A stretch of DNA of 64,000 nucleotides from Pedobacter psychroterrae (lineage in GTDB: Bacteria; Bacteroidota; Bacteroidia; Sphingobacteriales; Sphingobacteriaceae), in assembly GCF_004331695.1 (NCBI RefSeq), contig NZ_SJSL01000010.1, forward strand, positions 61,452 through 125,451, in the 5' to 3' direction. Under the pieces are notes generated by a model. It worked only from the letters and a program-made list of their open reading frames with translations, was not told the DNA's origin and did no database searches. This document shows, one piece after another, positions 1 to 8,705 of the stretch. Position numbers and translations under genes: made by a program. Within the stretch, counting starts at the first letter, position 1, and every line of letters starts with the position of its first letter.

Positions 1-2
1 AT

Positions 3-2813
3 ACCGAAGACCAGTGGCTTACCAAGCTTAAGGCGGATGTGGTCATTGCTTTTTTTGGTTACAATGAGTCTTTTGAAGGTGCCGAGGGACTTGAAAACTA
101 CAAAGCCGAGCTGGATGCCTTTATTAAACATACACTGAAACAACAATACAACGGCCGTAGTACGCCACAGTTAGCAGTGGTATCGCCGATTGCTTTTGAA
201 GACTTATCAAAACAATACGACCTGCCGGATGGCAAAAAAGAAAATGCCAATCTTGCGCTTTATGCAGCGGCGATGAAAGAAGTGGCCGCCGCCAATAACG
301 TAGTTTTTGCGGAAGTATATACGCCAACAAAAAAATGGTTTGATGCCGCTGATCAGCCATTGACGATCGATGGATCGCAACTCAGCGAGGAAGGATATGC
401 GGGTTTCGCAACACTGCTTGCCGATCTTGTTTTTGGCAAAGTTGCGGTTAAAAATGAGGCCAATAGGGTAGGTGTACGTTCGGCGGTACTGGAAAAAAAC
501 TGGATGTGGCACAACGATATAAAAATACCTAATGGCGTACACGCTTACGGGCGTCGTTATAATCCTTTCGGACCGGATAATTATCCTGCAGAGATTAAGA
601 AAATCCGTGAAATGACCCTGATCAGGGACACCGCAATCTGGCACGCAGTACAAGGAAAGCAAATGAACCTTTCAAAATCAGACGCTAAGACTACTTCTCT
701 GCCGGAAGTAAAGACCAATTATAACGCCGGAAAGAACGGAAACCTAGACTATTTGTCGGGAGGTGATGCCTTGAGTACGTTGAAGATGGCTCCGGGATTT
801 AAAATAGACCTTTTTGCCTCAGAACAGGAATTTCCTGATCTTGCCAAACCTTTTCAACTAACCTTTGACACAAAGGGCCGTCTTTGGGTAGCCACCATGC
901 CAAGTTACCCGCACTACAAGCCCGGCGATACAAAACCCAATGACAAGCTCATCGTACTGGAAGATACGGATGGAGATGGAAAAGCAGATAAGCAGACTAC
1001 ATTTGCGGATGGTCTGCATTTACCTGTTGGATTTGAAATCACTGCTGACGGTGTATATGTTTCGCAGGGTACCAATTTTATGCTCTTGAAAGATACTGAC
1101 GGAGATGGCAAGGCAGACAAAAAAGAAATTTTGCTAAGTGGTTTTGATGACCACGATACCCATCATAACATTCACGCCTTCACTGTTGATCCTTCTGGCG
1201 CTATCTACATGGGAGAGGGGATATTTCTGCATACCAACGTGGAAACTTCTTATGGACCTGTGAGGGCTACCAATGGTGGCTTTTATCGTTATAGTCCGCA
1301 ACTCCATAAACTTGAGCGTACGGCGCAACCGTATGTGCCAAATCCATGGGGGATCGCTTTTGACGATTGGGGACAGAATTTTTACGCAGCCACCTCGAGT
1401 CCGGATGTGCGCTGGATGATGCCTGCTTCGGTAAAACCAAGATATGGTGTGGAAACACCAGCCTCCAGGGATCTGATTCAGCCGGAACACAGTGTACGGC
1501 CTACTTCAGGTCTGGAATTTGTATCCAGCAGGCATTTCCCTGATGAATGGCAAGGGGATTTTCTCATCAATAATACCATCGGTTTTCTTGGAACCAAGCA
1601 ACATACATTGACTGATGAGGGGACAGGATATAAAAGCAGACATAGGCAGGACCTGATGGTTTCTACAGACAAGAATTTTAGGCCTGTGGCCATGCAGTTT
1701 GCCCCGGATGGTTCTTTGTATGTGGCCGACTGGCACAACATACTGATCGGTCATATGCAGCACAATGCCCGGGATCCACTGCGGGATCATGTGCATGGCA
1801 GGATTTACCGCATCACCTATCCTTCAAGGCCACTGGTTGTCCCTGCTAAAGTGGATGGGGCCAGTATTTCAGCTTTGCTGGAGAATCTGAAACTTCCGGA
1901 ATATAGGGCGAGATACCGCACGCGTGCAGAATTGCGAGGGCGTAAAGCTGCTGAAGTATTGCCGCAACTTAAAACCTGGGTAGCCGCACTAGATAAAAAT
2001 GATCCAAAATACGAACACCATGTCCTTGAAGCATTGTGGGTAAGTTGGGGTTTGAACAAGGTCGACAGGCAACTATTGCTTCAGATGCTTCAGGCAAAAG
2101 ATTATCATGCCCGTGCAGCCGCAGTACGGGTGCTGAGGTATACCGGACACCAGGTTACGGATCAGCATGAATTGCTGATGCAGGCAGCGGCTGATAAACA
2201 TGGCAGGGTAAGATTGGAAGCAATAGTAGCTGGTTCATGGCTTCCGTCCGAGATGGGACTGTCTGTTTTGAAAGAGGCAGCTAAGAGCGAAATTGACGAG
2301 TGGATGAAGCCTGCTTATGAAACAGCGATGGCTCACCTGAATGGAAGACCTGCAGCGGAGAAGAAGGTTGTGAAAGAAGAGATTGATCTGAAAGGAGCGG
2401 AGCGTGCCTTATATGTAAAAGGTAAAGCGATCTATGCAAAAGAGGGCTTTTGCATTACCTGTCACCAACCGAATGGAAAGGGGCTGCCTTCCTCAGGCTT
2501 TCCTCCTTTAGCAGGGACTAAATGGGTAACCGGAAGTCAAGACCGCCTGATTAAACTGGTATTAAAAGGGCTGCACGGACCAATTGAAGTGAACGGGAAA
2601 AAATATGCCGGGCAGGTACCTATGACTCCTTTTGGAGGGATGCTGAAGGATGATGAAGTAGCCGCTGTGCTCACTTACGTAAGAAATAATTTTGGTAATA
2701 AGGCAGCAGCAGTATCTCCGGCTAAGGTGAAAGCTGTCAGGAATGCTGTAAAGGCTAAAACTGGATTTTATGCACCTGCAGAATTACTCAAACAACATCC
2801 TATGGAAAAATAA
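3..2813 (+). CDS. Secreted SGNH-like / membrane-bound dehydrogenase / cytochrome c fusion protein (5' end missing)
   Basis: The reading frame is open to the left edge, so the gene starts outside the window; the GTG at 39 is internal. About 936 residues are visible. The first ~140 resemble the end of an SGNH/GDSL hydrolase (a GYNES block III-like motif). The middle resembles the beta-propeller of the PVC-type putative membrane-bound dehydrogenases and carries two DTDGDGKADK calcium-loop motifs near residues 320 and 364. A HEAT-like helical stretch follows. The C-terminus is a class I cytochrome c domain with the haem motif CITCH near residue 817 and a candidate distal Met in the QVPMTPFGG segment. 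Likely role: periplasmic oxidation of a sugar or related compound with electron transfer to haem. Oddity: the block V region reads DGSQLSEEGY, with Gln where the catalytic His is expected, so the esterase part may be inactive. Family assignment is good; substrate unknown. Confidence 0.85.
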   Translation, partial: TEDQWLTKLKADVVIAFFGYNESFEGAEGLENYKAELDAFIKHTLKQQYNGRSTPQLAVVSPIAFEDLSKQYDLPDGKKENANLALYAAAMKEVAAANNVVFAEVYTPTKKWFDAADQPLTIDGSQLSEEGYAGFATLLADLVFGKVAVKNEANRVGVRSAVLEKNWMWHNDIKIPNGVHAYGRRYNPFGPDNYPAEIKKIREMTLIRDTAIWHAVQGKQMNLSKSDAKTTSLPEVKTNYNAGKNGNLDYLSGGDALSTLKMAPGFKIDLFASEQEFPDLAKPFQLTFDTKGRLWVATMPSYPHYKPGDTKPNDKLIVLEDTDGDGKADKQTTFADGLHLPVGFEITADGVYVSQGTNFMLLKDTDGDGKADKKEILLSGFDDHDTHHNIHAFTVDPSGAIYMGEGIFLHTNVETSYGPVRATNGGFYRYSPQLHKLERTAQPYVPNPWGIAFDDWGQNFYAATSSPDVRWMMPASVKPRYGVETPASRDLIQPEHSVRPTSGLEFVSSRHFPDEWQGDFLINNTIGFLGTKQHTLTDEGTGYKSRHRQDLMVSTDKNFRPVAMQFAPDGSLYVADWHNILIGHMQHNARDPLRDHVHGRIYRITYPSRPLVVPAKVDGASISALLENLKLPEYRARYRTRAELRGRKAAEVLPQLKTWVAALDKNDPKYEHHVLEALWVSWGLNKVDRQLLLQMLQAKDYHARAAAVRVLRYTGHQVTDQHELLMQAAADKHGRVRLEAIVAGSWLPSEMGLSVLKEAAKSEIDEWMKPAYETAMAHLNGRPAAEKKVVKEEIDLKGAERALYVKGKAIYAKEGFCITCHQPNGKGLPSSGFPPLAGTKWVTGSQDRLIKLVLKGLHGPIEVNGKKYAGQVPMTPFGGMLKDDEVAAVLTYVRNNFGNKAAAVSPAKVKAVRNAVKAKTGFYAPAELLKQHPMEK

Positions 2814-2820
2814 GTATATA

Positions 2821-3780
2821 CTATTTATTTTTCTGCAAATCTGAACGATTGAAAATACTGTTTTGGTCTGGTTCATTGCCTGTCAGCACAGCAACAACAT
2901 TTTGCACGGTAAGGTAACACATCTTCTGATAAGTGGCAGCTGTCAAACTGCCTGAGTGTGGTGTAATGATAGTTTTTGGATGATTTATGATCGGTTCATC
3001 TTTAAGGGGTGGTTCCTCGGGCAATACGTCCGCTGCGAAGCCTGCTATTTTAGCATTGTCGAGCGCTTCTAGCAGCACCTGGTGATCTATCAATGCTGCA
3101 CGGGCAGTATTGATCAGCAATGATCCTGGCTTCATCAATTCAATTTGATCTGCGCCAATTAATTTGTCTGTTTCTGAGGTCAAAGGTAAATGAAGACTGA
3201 TCACATCTGATTGGCGCAACACTTCATCCATTGTCAAAAGGCTGGCAGTAGAATCCTTTGCCGATCTGCTCCAATAGATGACATGCATGCCAAAAGCTTC
3301 TCCCAGTTTGGCCACGCGCTGGCCAATGTTACCCATTCCAATTATTCCCAGGGTCTTACCGTTCAGTTCGTCCCCAGAATACTGATTGCGCCAGTTCCAG
3401 TTGCCCTGTTTCACCTGTCGCGCAGATTCATACATATTGCGCATCAGCATCAGCATCAGGGAAAAGGTGTGCTCGGCGATCGTAGCGGCATTAGAACCAG
3501 GCGCATTGATCACCATAACGTTCCTGGAAGTGGCTTCATTCACGGCTACGTTGTCCAGGCCCACCCCACACCTTGCTACTACTTTTACAGCCGGAAAGGC
3601 TTCCAGCAGCGCTTTGTCAATCTGGCCTTTTCCACGGGTAATTATTGCATGGATTTCCTGCGTATCCACAGCTGTTTTCAGAGATGCCTCATCATAAGCA
3701 GTAAAGACGTTTACATGTTTGCTAAGATAACCGAGGGCCTCATCGGCAATTGTTTCCAGCAAGAGAACATTTTTTTTCAT
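2821..3780 (-). CDS. D-2-hydroxyacid dehydrogenase (NAD-dependent)
   Basis: A 319-residue protein of the D-isomer-specific 2-hydroxyacid dehydrogenase family (phosphoglycerate, glyoxylate and hydroxypyruvate reductases). The Rossmann motif GMGNIG lies at residues 148-153, the substrate-binding Arg at R227 (NTARAAL) and the catalytic His at H275 (TPHSGSLT). The ATG at 3780 begins a normal N-terminus for the family. It is the last gene of a five-gene minus-strand operon, 3 nt after the VOC gene, and its stop lies 7 nt from the stop of the convergent upstream gene. In this context it probably reduces or oxidises a 2-keto or 2-hydroxy acid produced by the dehydratase-like neighbour. The exact substrate cannot be read from the sequence. 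Confidence 0.9.
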   Translation of the reverse strand: MKKNVLLLETIADEALGYLSKHVNVFTAYDEASLKTAVDTQEIHAIITRGKGQIDKALLEAFPAVKVVARCGVGLDNVAVNEATSRNVMVINAPGSNAATIAEHTFSLMLMLMRNMYESARQVKQGNWNWRNQYSGDELNGKTLGIIGMGNIGQRVAKLGEAFGMHVIYWSRSAKDSTASLLTMDEVLRQSDVISLHLPLTSETDKLIGADQIELMKPGSLLINTARAALIDHQVLLEALDNAKIAGFAADVLPEEPPLKDEPIINHPKTIITPHSGSLTAATYQKMCYLTVQNVVAVLTGNEPDQNSIFNRSDLQKNK

Positions 3781-3783
3781 TGA

Positions 3784-4272
3784 TTATTTATGGTATAAAG
3801 TGGCAGTATCTGATCTGAATCCTCTAAAATCATTTCTATTTGATACATACAGTCCCTCTTCGTAAAGTTCGTCCTGAAATATTAAGGGGTCAACCTCACT
3901 TCCTGGTACCGAAGATATTTCTACCAGGTTGCCGGCAGGGTCCCTGACAAACATTTGCATGGCTCCGTCAGGGAGTTTACGCACTTTCCCCCATGGGTTT
4001 ATATCAATAACATTCAGTTCCTTCATGCGAAAGAAAATGCTGTTAAAATCGTCTACCTCTACGCAGATATGCCCCCGGAAGGAGGTAGGATCATTTTCCC
4101 ATTCGGAAATATGCAATTGCTGTTCGTCGTTAAATTTAAAAAACATAACCGGATAGTCGAACCGAAAGGCCGCCAATGGTTCCAAACCCAATTCATTCTG
4201 ATAGAATTCGGTTGCTTTCTCCAGATTGTCTACAATTACTGTTACGTGATTAATTTTAAGTGCTCGTGCCAT
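3784..4272 (-). CDS. VOC family (glyoxalase/bleomycin resistance/dioxygenase fold) protein
   Basis: 162 residues starting at the ATG at 4272 (MARALKINHVTV), which is the typical beginning of a vicinal-oxygen-chelate domain. An in-frame start at 4323 would overlap the upstream gene by 37 nt and add a non-homologous leader, so the shorter form is preferred. Visible features are the first-strand NHVTVIV, the helix KATEFYQNELGLEP, a mid-protein HISEW and HICVEVDD pair of potential metal ligands, and the closing RDPAGNLVEI. It sits 14 nt after the enolase-superfamily gene and 3 nt before the hydroxyacid dehydrogenase, so it should act in the same pathway, perhaps as an isomerase, epimerase or dioxygenase. 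The reaction is not identifiable from sequence alone. Confidence 0.82.
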   Translation of the reverse strand: MARALKINHVTVIVDNLEKATEFYQNELGLEPLAAFRFDYPVMFFKFNDEQQLHISEWENDPTSFRGHICVEVDDFNSIFFRMKELNVIDINPWGKVRKLPDGAMQMFVRDPAGNLVEISSVPGSEVDPLIFQDELYEEGLYVSNRNDFRGFRSDTATLYHK

Positions 4273-4286
4273 AGTGATAAAATTAT

Positions 4287-5453
4287 TTATATTTTTTGTG
4301 TGAATTCCTTCACAAAATCCCATTGTGGAGTTAAGCCTAGTCCTGCAGCGCGGGGTGCAGAAATAAAGCCATCTGTTACGTTAATCTGTTCCTTTACCAA
4401 GTCATACATCATTGGGTTTCCACCTAATGAAAATTCAATGATTATGGCTGATGAGGACGCAAAGGCCACATTTAAACCCGCCATAAAGGAAAAGGCAGAT
4501 CCCCAGCAATGCGGAGCCAGTTCCAGTTGATGTACATTGGCCAGATGGCCCACACGCATCGCTTCGGAAATACCGCCAATGATGGCCGCATCTGGTTGAA
4601 TAACATCAAGCGCCCTTAACTCCAGCAAGTCGCGAATGTCAAAACTAGTATACTCACTTTCTCCTGCGGCTATAGGAATGGCTGTTGACGCCCGTACTTC
4701 TGCGGTACCATGCCGGTTATCAGGACTTATTGGTTCTTCAAACCAGTAAAGGTTACAGTCTTCTACTCCACGGCAGAACTGTTTGGCCTCAGGTACGCTG
4801 AAGGTTCCGTGGGCATCAGCCATTAATTTTATATCTGGTCCAATTGCTTTTCTTGCAGCCTTTACACGTTCAATGCTGTTTTGAACCGTTTCGTCCATAA
4901 TGCCTACACGCATCTTTACAGCTTTAAATCCTTTTTCTATATAGCCATTTAGCTGTGCTCCAATGTTTTCTGCATTAGCCCAGCCGCCGCTGGCGTATGC
5001 GGGCATCTGATCCCTGCAGGCACCGCCGAGCAAGTCCATTACCGGAACATTTAAGGCTTTTCCTTTTAAGTCCCATAACGCAGTGTCTACACCACTCATT
5101 GCAGATATGGTTAGGCCTCTTCTCCCAAGAATTGGGAATTTTCTGCCTCTTGAAAGGGCATAATGGTCACGTGTTCCATTATACATCATCTCCCAAAGAC
5201 GGGTGATGTCTTTGGCATCTTTACCTAATAAAACTGGTTTAAGTTCGTTTTCGACACAGCTGACAATAGCTGCGCATACGCCAGAGGAGCCTACTGCAGC
5301 TTTAGCTTCCCCAAAGCCCTGTAGTCCATCTTCTGTGGTAATTACTACGAGTGCCATGTCAAAATTGGTCAGCAGCCCATAGTCAGAGAAATGTTGCTTT
5401 TCTTTAGGGATTGGACAACGTAGCCAAAATGCTTCGACGTTGGTTATTTTCAT
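4287..5453 (-). CDS. Enolase-superfamily (mandelate racemase/muconate lactonizing) enzyme, probable sugar-acid dehydratase
   Basis: 388 residues. The C-terminal barrel carries the expected metal ligands D213 (MADAHG), E239 (WFEEP) and E265 (AAGES), a KMR motif at 180-182 and H315 (APHCWG). The N-terminal capping domain and the WDLKGKALNVPV segment are standard for the mandelate racemase subgroup. The presence of both Lys-side and His-side acid/base residues fits a sugar-acid dehydratase or an epimerase. It lies in an operon with a sugar-isomerase-like TIM barrel upstream (2 nt gap) and VOC and hydroxyacid dehydrogenase genes downstream, which points to sugar-acid breakdown. The substrate is unknown; it is clearly a different subgroup from the galactonate dehydratase-like protein at 51.1-52.2 kb. 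Confidence 0.88.
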   Translation of the reverse strand: MKITNVEAFWLRCPIPKEKQHFSDYGLLTNFDMALVVITTEDGLQGFGEAKAAVGSSGVCAAIVSCVENELKPVLLGKDAKDITRLWEMMYNGTRDHYALSRGRKFPILGRRGLTISAMSGVDTALWDLKGKALNVPVMDLLGGACRDQMPAYASGGWANAENIGAQLNGYIEKGFKAVKMRVGIMDETVQNSIERVKAARKAIGPDIKLMADAHGTFSVPEAKQFCRGVEDCNLYWFEEPISPDNRHGTAEVRASTAIPIAAGESEYTSFDIRDLLELRALDVIQPDAAIIGGISEAMRVGHLANVHQLELAPHCWGSAFSFMAGLNVAFASSSAIIIEFSLGGNPMMYDLVKEQINVTDGFISAPRAAGLGLTPQWDFVKEFTQKI

Positions 5454-5455
5454 TT

Positions 5456-6358
5456 TTAGTAATTTTTAGGTAAAGTGATTAATTTAGATAAGGTTTCAAA
5501 AGATTTACGTGTCAGCATTGTATAGAATTCATCCGTCACAGAAGTACTGCCGTGATCTTCTAAAAATTTCTTCTGTTCGCGGGATAAATCTTCAGGGTTT
5601 TCGTCGATGGAATTTGGGTAAGGATTTGCCGGAGTTCGGTCGAGCGGCGAACAAAATTCTACCGACAGCACTTCATCGTATCCTACCTCATGAAGTGTAT
5701 CAATTATTTTGCTCCAGTCCAGCGTACCCATCCCCGGAGCCATCCGGTTGTTGTCGGCCACATGAAAACCTACCAATTTTCCCTTTGCTCTTTTGATGGC
5801 ATCGTATAGATTGTCCTCTTCAATATTCATATGAAAAGTATCCAGACAAACACCACAATTAGGGCCTACTGCTTCTGCAAGAACGAGTGCTTGATCGCCT
5901 CTGTTTATAAAGTATGTTTCAAACCTGTTAATCGGTTCAATACCTAGTAAAATCCCTGAGCTTTCGGAATATTCGTACACTTCTTTTAAAGATTCTACTG
6001 CCCATTGCCATTCTTCCTCAGGCCTTCCGTCGGGAACTATTTTTCCTACGGTGCCCGGTACTACCGACACCATATGGCCATCCAGTTCTTTTACCATCCG
6101 CACAACGTCTTTTACATACTGCACGGATTTTTCGCGCTGAGCTTCATCTTTTGCCAGAAGGTTGCGGTCTTCGAGCATCAGTGTAACCGATCCCCAGCAG
6201 GACAACCCATAGTCTTTCAATAGTTTTCTTACGTGTTTGGTGTCATATTGTTCAGGACTTCCTGCAATTTCAAGTTTCGTATAACCAAGACCAGAGACCC
6301 TCCGAATAGTCGTGTCTATTGTCTCGGATCTCATCCAATTATGTATTGATAGTTCCAT
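5456..6358 (-). CDS. Sugar phosphate isomerase/epimerase family protein (xylose isomerase-like TIM barrel)
   Basis: 300 residues from the ATG at 6358 (MELSIHNWMRSET). A longer in-frame version starting at 6442 would overlap the ThuA gene and add a leader with no family resemblance. The sequence shows the AP-endonuclease-2 type barrel: an early GYTKLEI strand, a GIEPINRFETYFIN segment with a likely metal-binding Glu, LDTFHMNIEE, VGFHVADNNR and a late SVEFCSP with another Glu. Such enzymes isomerise or epimerise keto-sugars using a divalent metal. The gene lies 38 nt after the ThuA-like lipoprotein gene and 2 nt before the enolase-superfamily gene. The substrate is not known. Confidence 0.87.
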   Translation of the reverse strand: MELSIHNWMRSETIDTTIRRVSGLGYTKLEIAGSPEQYDTKHVRKLLKDYGLSCWGSVTLMLEDRNLLAKDEAQREKSVQYVKDVVRMVKELDGHMVSVVPGTVGKIVPDGRPEEEWQWAVESLKEVYEYSESSGILLGIEPINRFETYFINRGDQALVLAEAVGPNCGVCLDTFHMNIEEDNLYDAIKRAKGKLVGFHVADNNRMAPGMGTLDWSKIIDTLHEVGYDEVLSVEFCSPLDRTPANPYPNSIDENPEDLSREQKKFLEDHGSTSVTDEFYTMLTRKSFETLSKLITLPKNY

Positions 6359-6396
6359 GCTTTTATTTGGTTTGATTAATTTGTGCTGATAGGCAA

Positions 6397-7263
6397 TTAA
6401 GGTTGTCTGTAAGCAACATTCATTTCTATTTTTCCTGCCCATTTTTTTGGAACGGGCTTGCCCAATGTCCAGTGTACTGCATTGATGACCAACCTTTGAA
6501 GTCCTTCTTCCTTAAAATCATCAGGATGTCCCAGTGTGGTCATGAATGTGTTTCCACCTGCAGCTGTTTTCCAGGTCCAGGCTACTGGATTGTCAACTGC
6601 TTTCTTGTCAGGTTGTACAGCTTTTCCCATCAGCAGCGGGGTAGATCCTTTAGCAGGATAGTCAGGCACCACATGATACAACCATGATCTGGCGTGAAAT
6701 TGCGCTGGCACACCTGTTAGTATCGGATGTATAATTTGATCGGGAATCAGCGATACGTCAGTAGACGAGTTGTGCCCATAATGCGTGTGTCCGGATTTTC
6801 CCCATCCCGGAGGCGTTCCCAGCGCAAATTCTCCAAAAGCATTCCACTTTTCCAGTGGATGACCAGCAGGATAGTTAAAAGCATGTGTGGTAGTGCGAAA
6901 ACCCATCACAGGTTTGCCTGAATTTAAATAATCTTCAATATACTTTAGCTGATCTGCTGGCAAACGTCTCCAGCGTAAATAGAATACTGCCAAATCAGCT
7001 TCTTTTAAAATGGATAGTCCCGGGATGTTTTCTTCCGATGTATGATCAGGTGATGATTTCAATACAACGGTACGCATTCCATAATTTTTTTCCAGCTCTG
7101 CCGCAATGAGCGGCATGGTCTCTTCACTGCTGTATTCGTGATCGCCAGTCACAAAGACAATGACGGGTTTTTTTGACTTTGTCTGTGAAGGTTGTCCGAC
7201 TGAACAACCAGACGTTATCAGAATTATTACTGCGGTGATTAGGGTAGTCCAGATATCTCTCAT
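6397..7263 (-). CDS. ThuA-like domain lipoprotein
   Basis: 288 residues. The N-terminus is a lipoprotein signal peptide (hydrophobic residues 6-17, then TSGC with Cys at 20), so the mature protein is likely anchored in the periplasm. The remainder is a ThuA-type (trehalose utilisation, glutamine-amidotransferase-like fold) domain: VFVTGDHEYSSEE near the N-terminus, DLAVFYLRWRRLP, a GFRTTTHAF turn, and the TTLGHPDDF motif before the end. ThuA-like proteins are implicated in oxidation or processing of sugars. It is the first gene of the minus-strand sugar-acid operon and therefore probably handles the extracytoplasmic step. Its biochemical activity is not established. Confidence 0.87.
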   Translation of the reverse strand: MRDIWTTLITAVIILITSGCSVGQPSQTKSKKPVIVFVTGDHEYSSEETMPLIAAELEKNYGMRTVVLKSSPDHTSEENIPGLSILKEADLAVFYLRWRRLPADQLKYIEDYLNSGKPVMGFRTTTHAFNYPAGHPLEKWNAFGEFALGTPPGWGKSGHTHYGHNSSTDVSLIPDQIIHPILTGVPAQFHARSWLYHVVPDYPAKGSTPLLMGKAVQPDKKAVDNPVAWTWKTAAGGNTFMTTLGHPDDFKEEGLQRLVINAVHWTLGKPVPKKWAGKIEMNVAYRQP

Positions 7264-7393
7264 CGTTTCATACGTTTATTATTTAGTTAGATCGCCTTGG
7301 TTTAATAATATCAATGAGCGGCCTATTCCAAAAATATGATTATTAAAATAGATATCAAGTTTAGTTTTGTGATCTTTGCAAAAAAGATTAATT

Positions 7394-7720
7394 ATGAACT
7401 GGATTATATTGATTATTGCCGGCCTTTTTGAAGTAGCATTTGCCTCTTGCCTGGGAAAAGCGAAAGAGGCAACAGGAAATGATGCCTACGGCTGGTATGC
7501 AGGTTTCCTGATTGCACTGGTAATTAGTATGGGCTTATTGATCAAAGCAACGCAGACCCTGCCTATCGGAACTGCTTATGCTGTTTGGACAGGAGTGGGT
7601 GCTGTAGGCACAGTGCTGGTTGGGATATTTGTTTTCAAAGATCCAGCAACATTCTGGCGCATTTTCTTTATCATCACCCTTATCGGGTCTATAATTGGAC
7701 TTAAAGCAGTATCGCACTAA
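7394..7720 (+). CDS. Small multidrug resistance (SMR) family transporter, SugE/Gdx-like
   Basis: 108 residues from the ATG at 7394; an upstream in-frame TTG at 7376 adds only a short non-conserved leader. Four transmembrane segments are evident. The essential membrane Glu is E13 (IIAGLFEVAF), and the LPIGTAYAVWTGVGAVG segment and the closing GIIGLKA are hallmarks of the SugE/Gdx branch, whose members export guanidinium or quaternary ammonium compounds. A near-consensus -7 box (GATCTTTG, 7371-7378) lies just upstream. No guanidine riboswitch was recognised in the upstream spacer. The gene converges with the alpha/beta hydrolase 11 nt downstream. Confidence 0.9.
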   Translation: MNWIILIIAGLFEVAFASCLGKAKEATGNDAYGWYAGFLIALVISMGLLIKATQTLPIGTAYAVWTGVGAVGTVLVGIFVFKDPATFWRIFFIITLIGSIIGLKAVSH

Positions 7721-7731
7721 AACTGTGATTA

Positions 7732-8562
7732 TTACCCAATGAAATTGATTAGTAACCGGTTGAGTTCGTCTTTATTGGTGATGAACAAACCATGTGGAGC
7801 ATCTTCAAAACGATAATAAGCAGCGTTAGGTAATTGCAGAGAGGTCAGTTCACTGGTTGCATCAATAGGCACGGTCTTGTCTGCATCGCCATGAATGATC
7901 ATTACGGGTACAGTTATGGTGCTTAAATCTGTCCGAAAATCGGTTTCTGAGAAGGAGCGTACACATTCAGTCGTGGCCCTCGGGCTGGCTACAATCGCCA
8001 ATTGATGCATCCAGTTTTGTATTTCCTGGCTCACTGGTTTATTTAGGATGCCTTCATTAAAAAATTGCTTGCCAAATTCAGTTAGGAATGCAGGACGGTC
8101 ATCCTGGATTTTTGCGATCATCTCATCAAACATCTCCCTGGGTATGCCCTCTTCATGAGCGTCTGTTTTAACCATCAAAGGCACTACAGAACTAATCAGC
8201 ACCGCTTTAGATACCCGAGACGAGCCATATCTGCCCAAATATCTTGCTACTTCACCACCACCCATTGAAAAACCCACGAGCGTAACATCCCAAAGGTCAA
8301 GCGTGGAAATCACTTCATGAAGATCATCGCTTAGTGTGTTGTAGTCATAGTTGTCCCATGGTTTATCAGACTGTCCAAATCCACGCCTGTCATATGAAAT
8401 ACAACGATAACCCGCGTTTACGAGCGCATTTACCTGGTATTCCCACATTTCATGGGATACAGGCCAGCCATGAATAAGTACAACTGGCTTACCTGTTCCC
8501 AGGTCTTCAAAAAATATATTTACAGAGGCAGGGTTTTCGTTATTTTTCCTAATATACGGCAT
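7732..8562 (-). CDS. Alpha/beta hydrolase, cofactor-free haloperoxidase-like
   Basis: 276 residues with a complete catalytic triad: nucleophile S99 in GFSMGGGE, D226 in HGDADKTVP and H257 in APHGLF. The oxyanion-hole segment is HGWPVS near residue 31. The overall pattern (YDRRGFGQSDKP, VGFSMGG, VPVMIIHGDAD) matches the non-haem chloroperoxidase/esterase subfamily. Such enzymes hydrolyse esters or lactones and show perhydrolase side activity; the natural substrate is normally unknown. It is transcribed as a single gene, divergent from gmhB, with a 14-bp palindrome in the shared upstream region. Confidence 0.9.
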   Translation of the reverse strand: MPYIRKNNENPASVNIFFEDLGTGKPVVLIHGWPVSHEMWEYQVNALVNAGYRCISYDRRGFGQSDKPWDNYDYNTLSDDLHEVISTLDLWDVTLVGFSMGGGEVARYLGRYGSSRVSKAVLISSVVPLMVKTDAHEEGIPREMFDEMIAKIQDDRPAFLTEFGKQFFNEGILNKPVSQEIQNWMHQLAIVASPRATTECVRSFSETDFRTDLSTITVPVMIIHGDADKTVPIDATSELTSLQLPNAAYYRFEDAPHGLFITNKDELNRLLINFIG

Positions 8563-8605
8563 GGTATTAATATTTATTTTAATTTGTTAACAACATCTCT
8601 GAGGG

Positions 8606-8619
8606 TTTGTTTGAACAAA
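8606..8619. promoter_or_regulatory. 14-bp palindrome in the divergent hydrolase/gmhB intergenic region
   Basis: TTTGTT-TG-AACAAA is a perfect two-fold symmetric site, 44 nt upstream of the alpha/beta hydrolase start. It could be an operator, but A/T-rich palindromes of this length also arise by chance. Confidence 0.3.
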
Positions 8620-8629
8620 ACAGACAACA

Positions 8630-8662
8630 TTTAGCTATAATAGCTAATTATACCCATCTTTG
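8630..8662 (+). promoter_or_regulatory. Candidate Bacteroidota promoter of gmhB
   Basis: The -7-like box CATCTTTG (8655-8662) differs by one base from TAnnTTTG, and TTTA (8630-8633) stands 21 nt upstream in the position of the -33 TTTG. The gmhB start codon is 43 nt downstream. Confidence 0.4.
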
Positions 8663-8705
8663 GGCCAATTATTAAAAGTAAGTTATTTACAAAGCACACA
8701 ACAGC

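Noticed and set aside
207..662. Antisense open frames within the dehydrogenase gene and other long genes
   Set aside because: They are shadows of strongly supported genes on the other strand and show no protein-family features.
3784..4323. Longer form of the VOC gene starting at 4323
   Set aside because: It would overlap the upstream dehydratase gene and adds a leader without family resemblance; the ATG at 4272 fits the family start.
5456..6442. Longer form of the sugar isomerase-like gene starting at 6442
   Set aside because: The extra 28 residues lie inside the ThuA gene and are not family-like; the ATG at 6358 fits.
7264..7393. Guanidine riboswitch upstream of the SMR transporter
   Set aside because: No ACGR loops or other conserved elements could be seen, and the promoter-like box leaves too short a leader.
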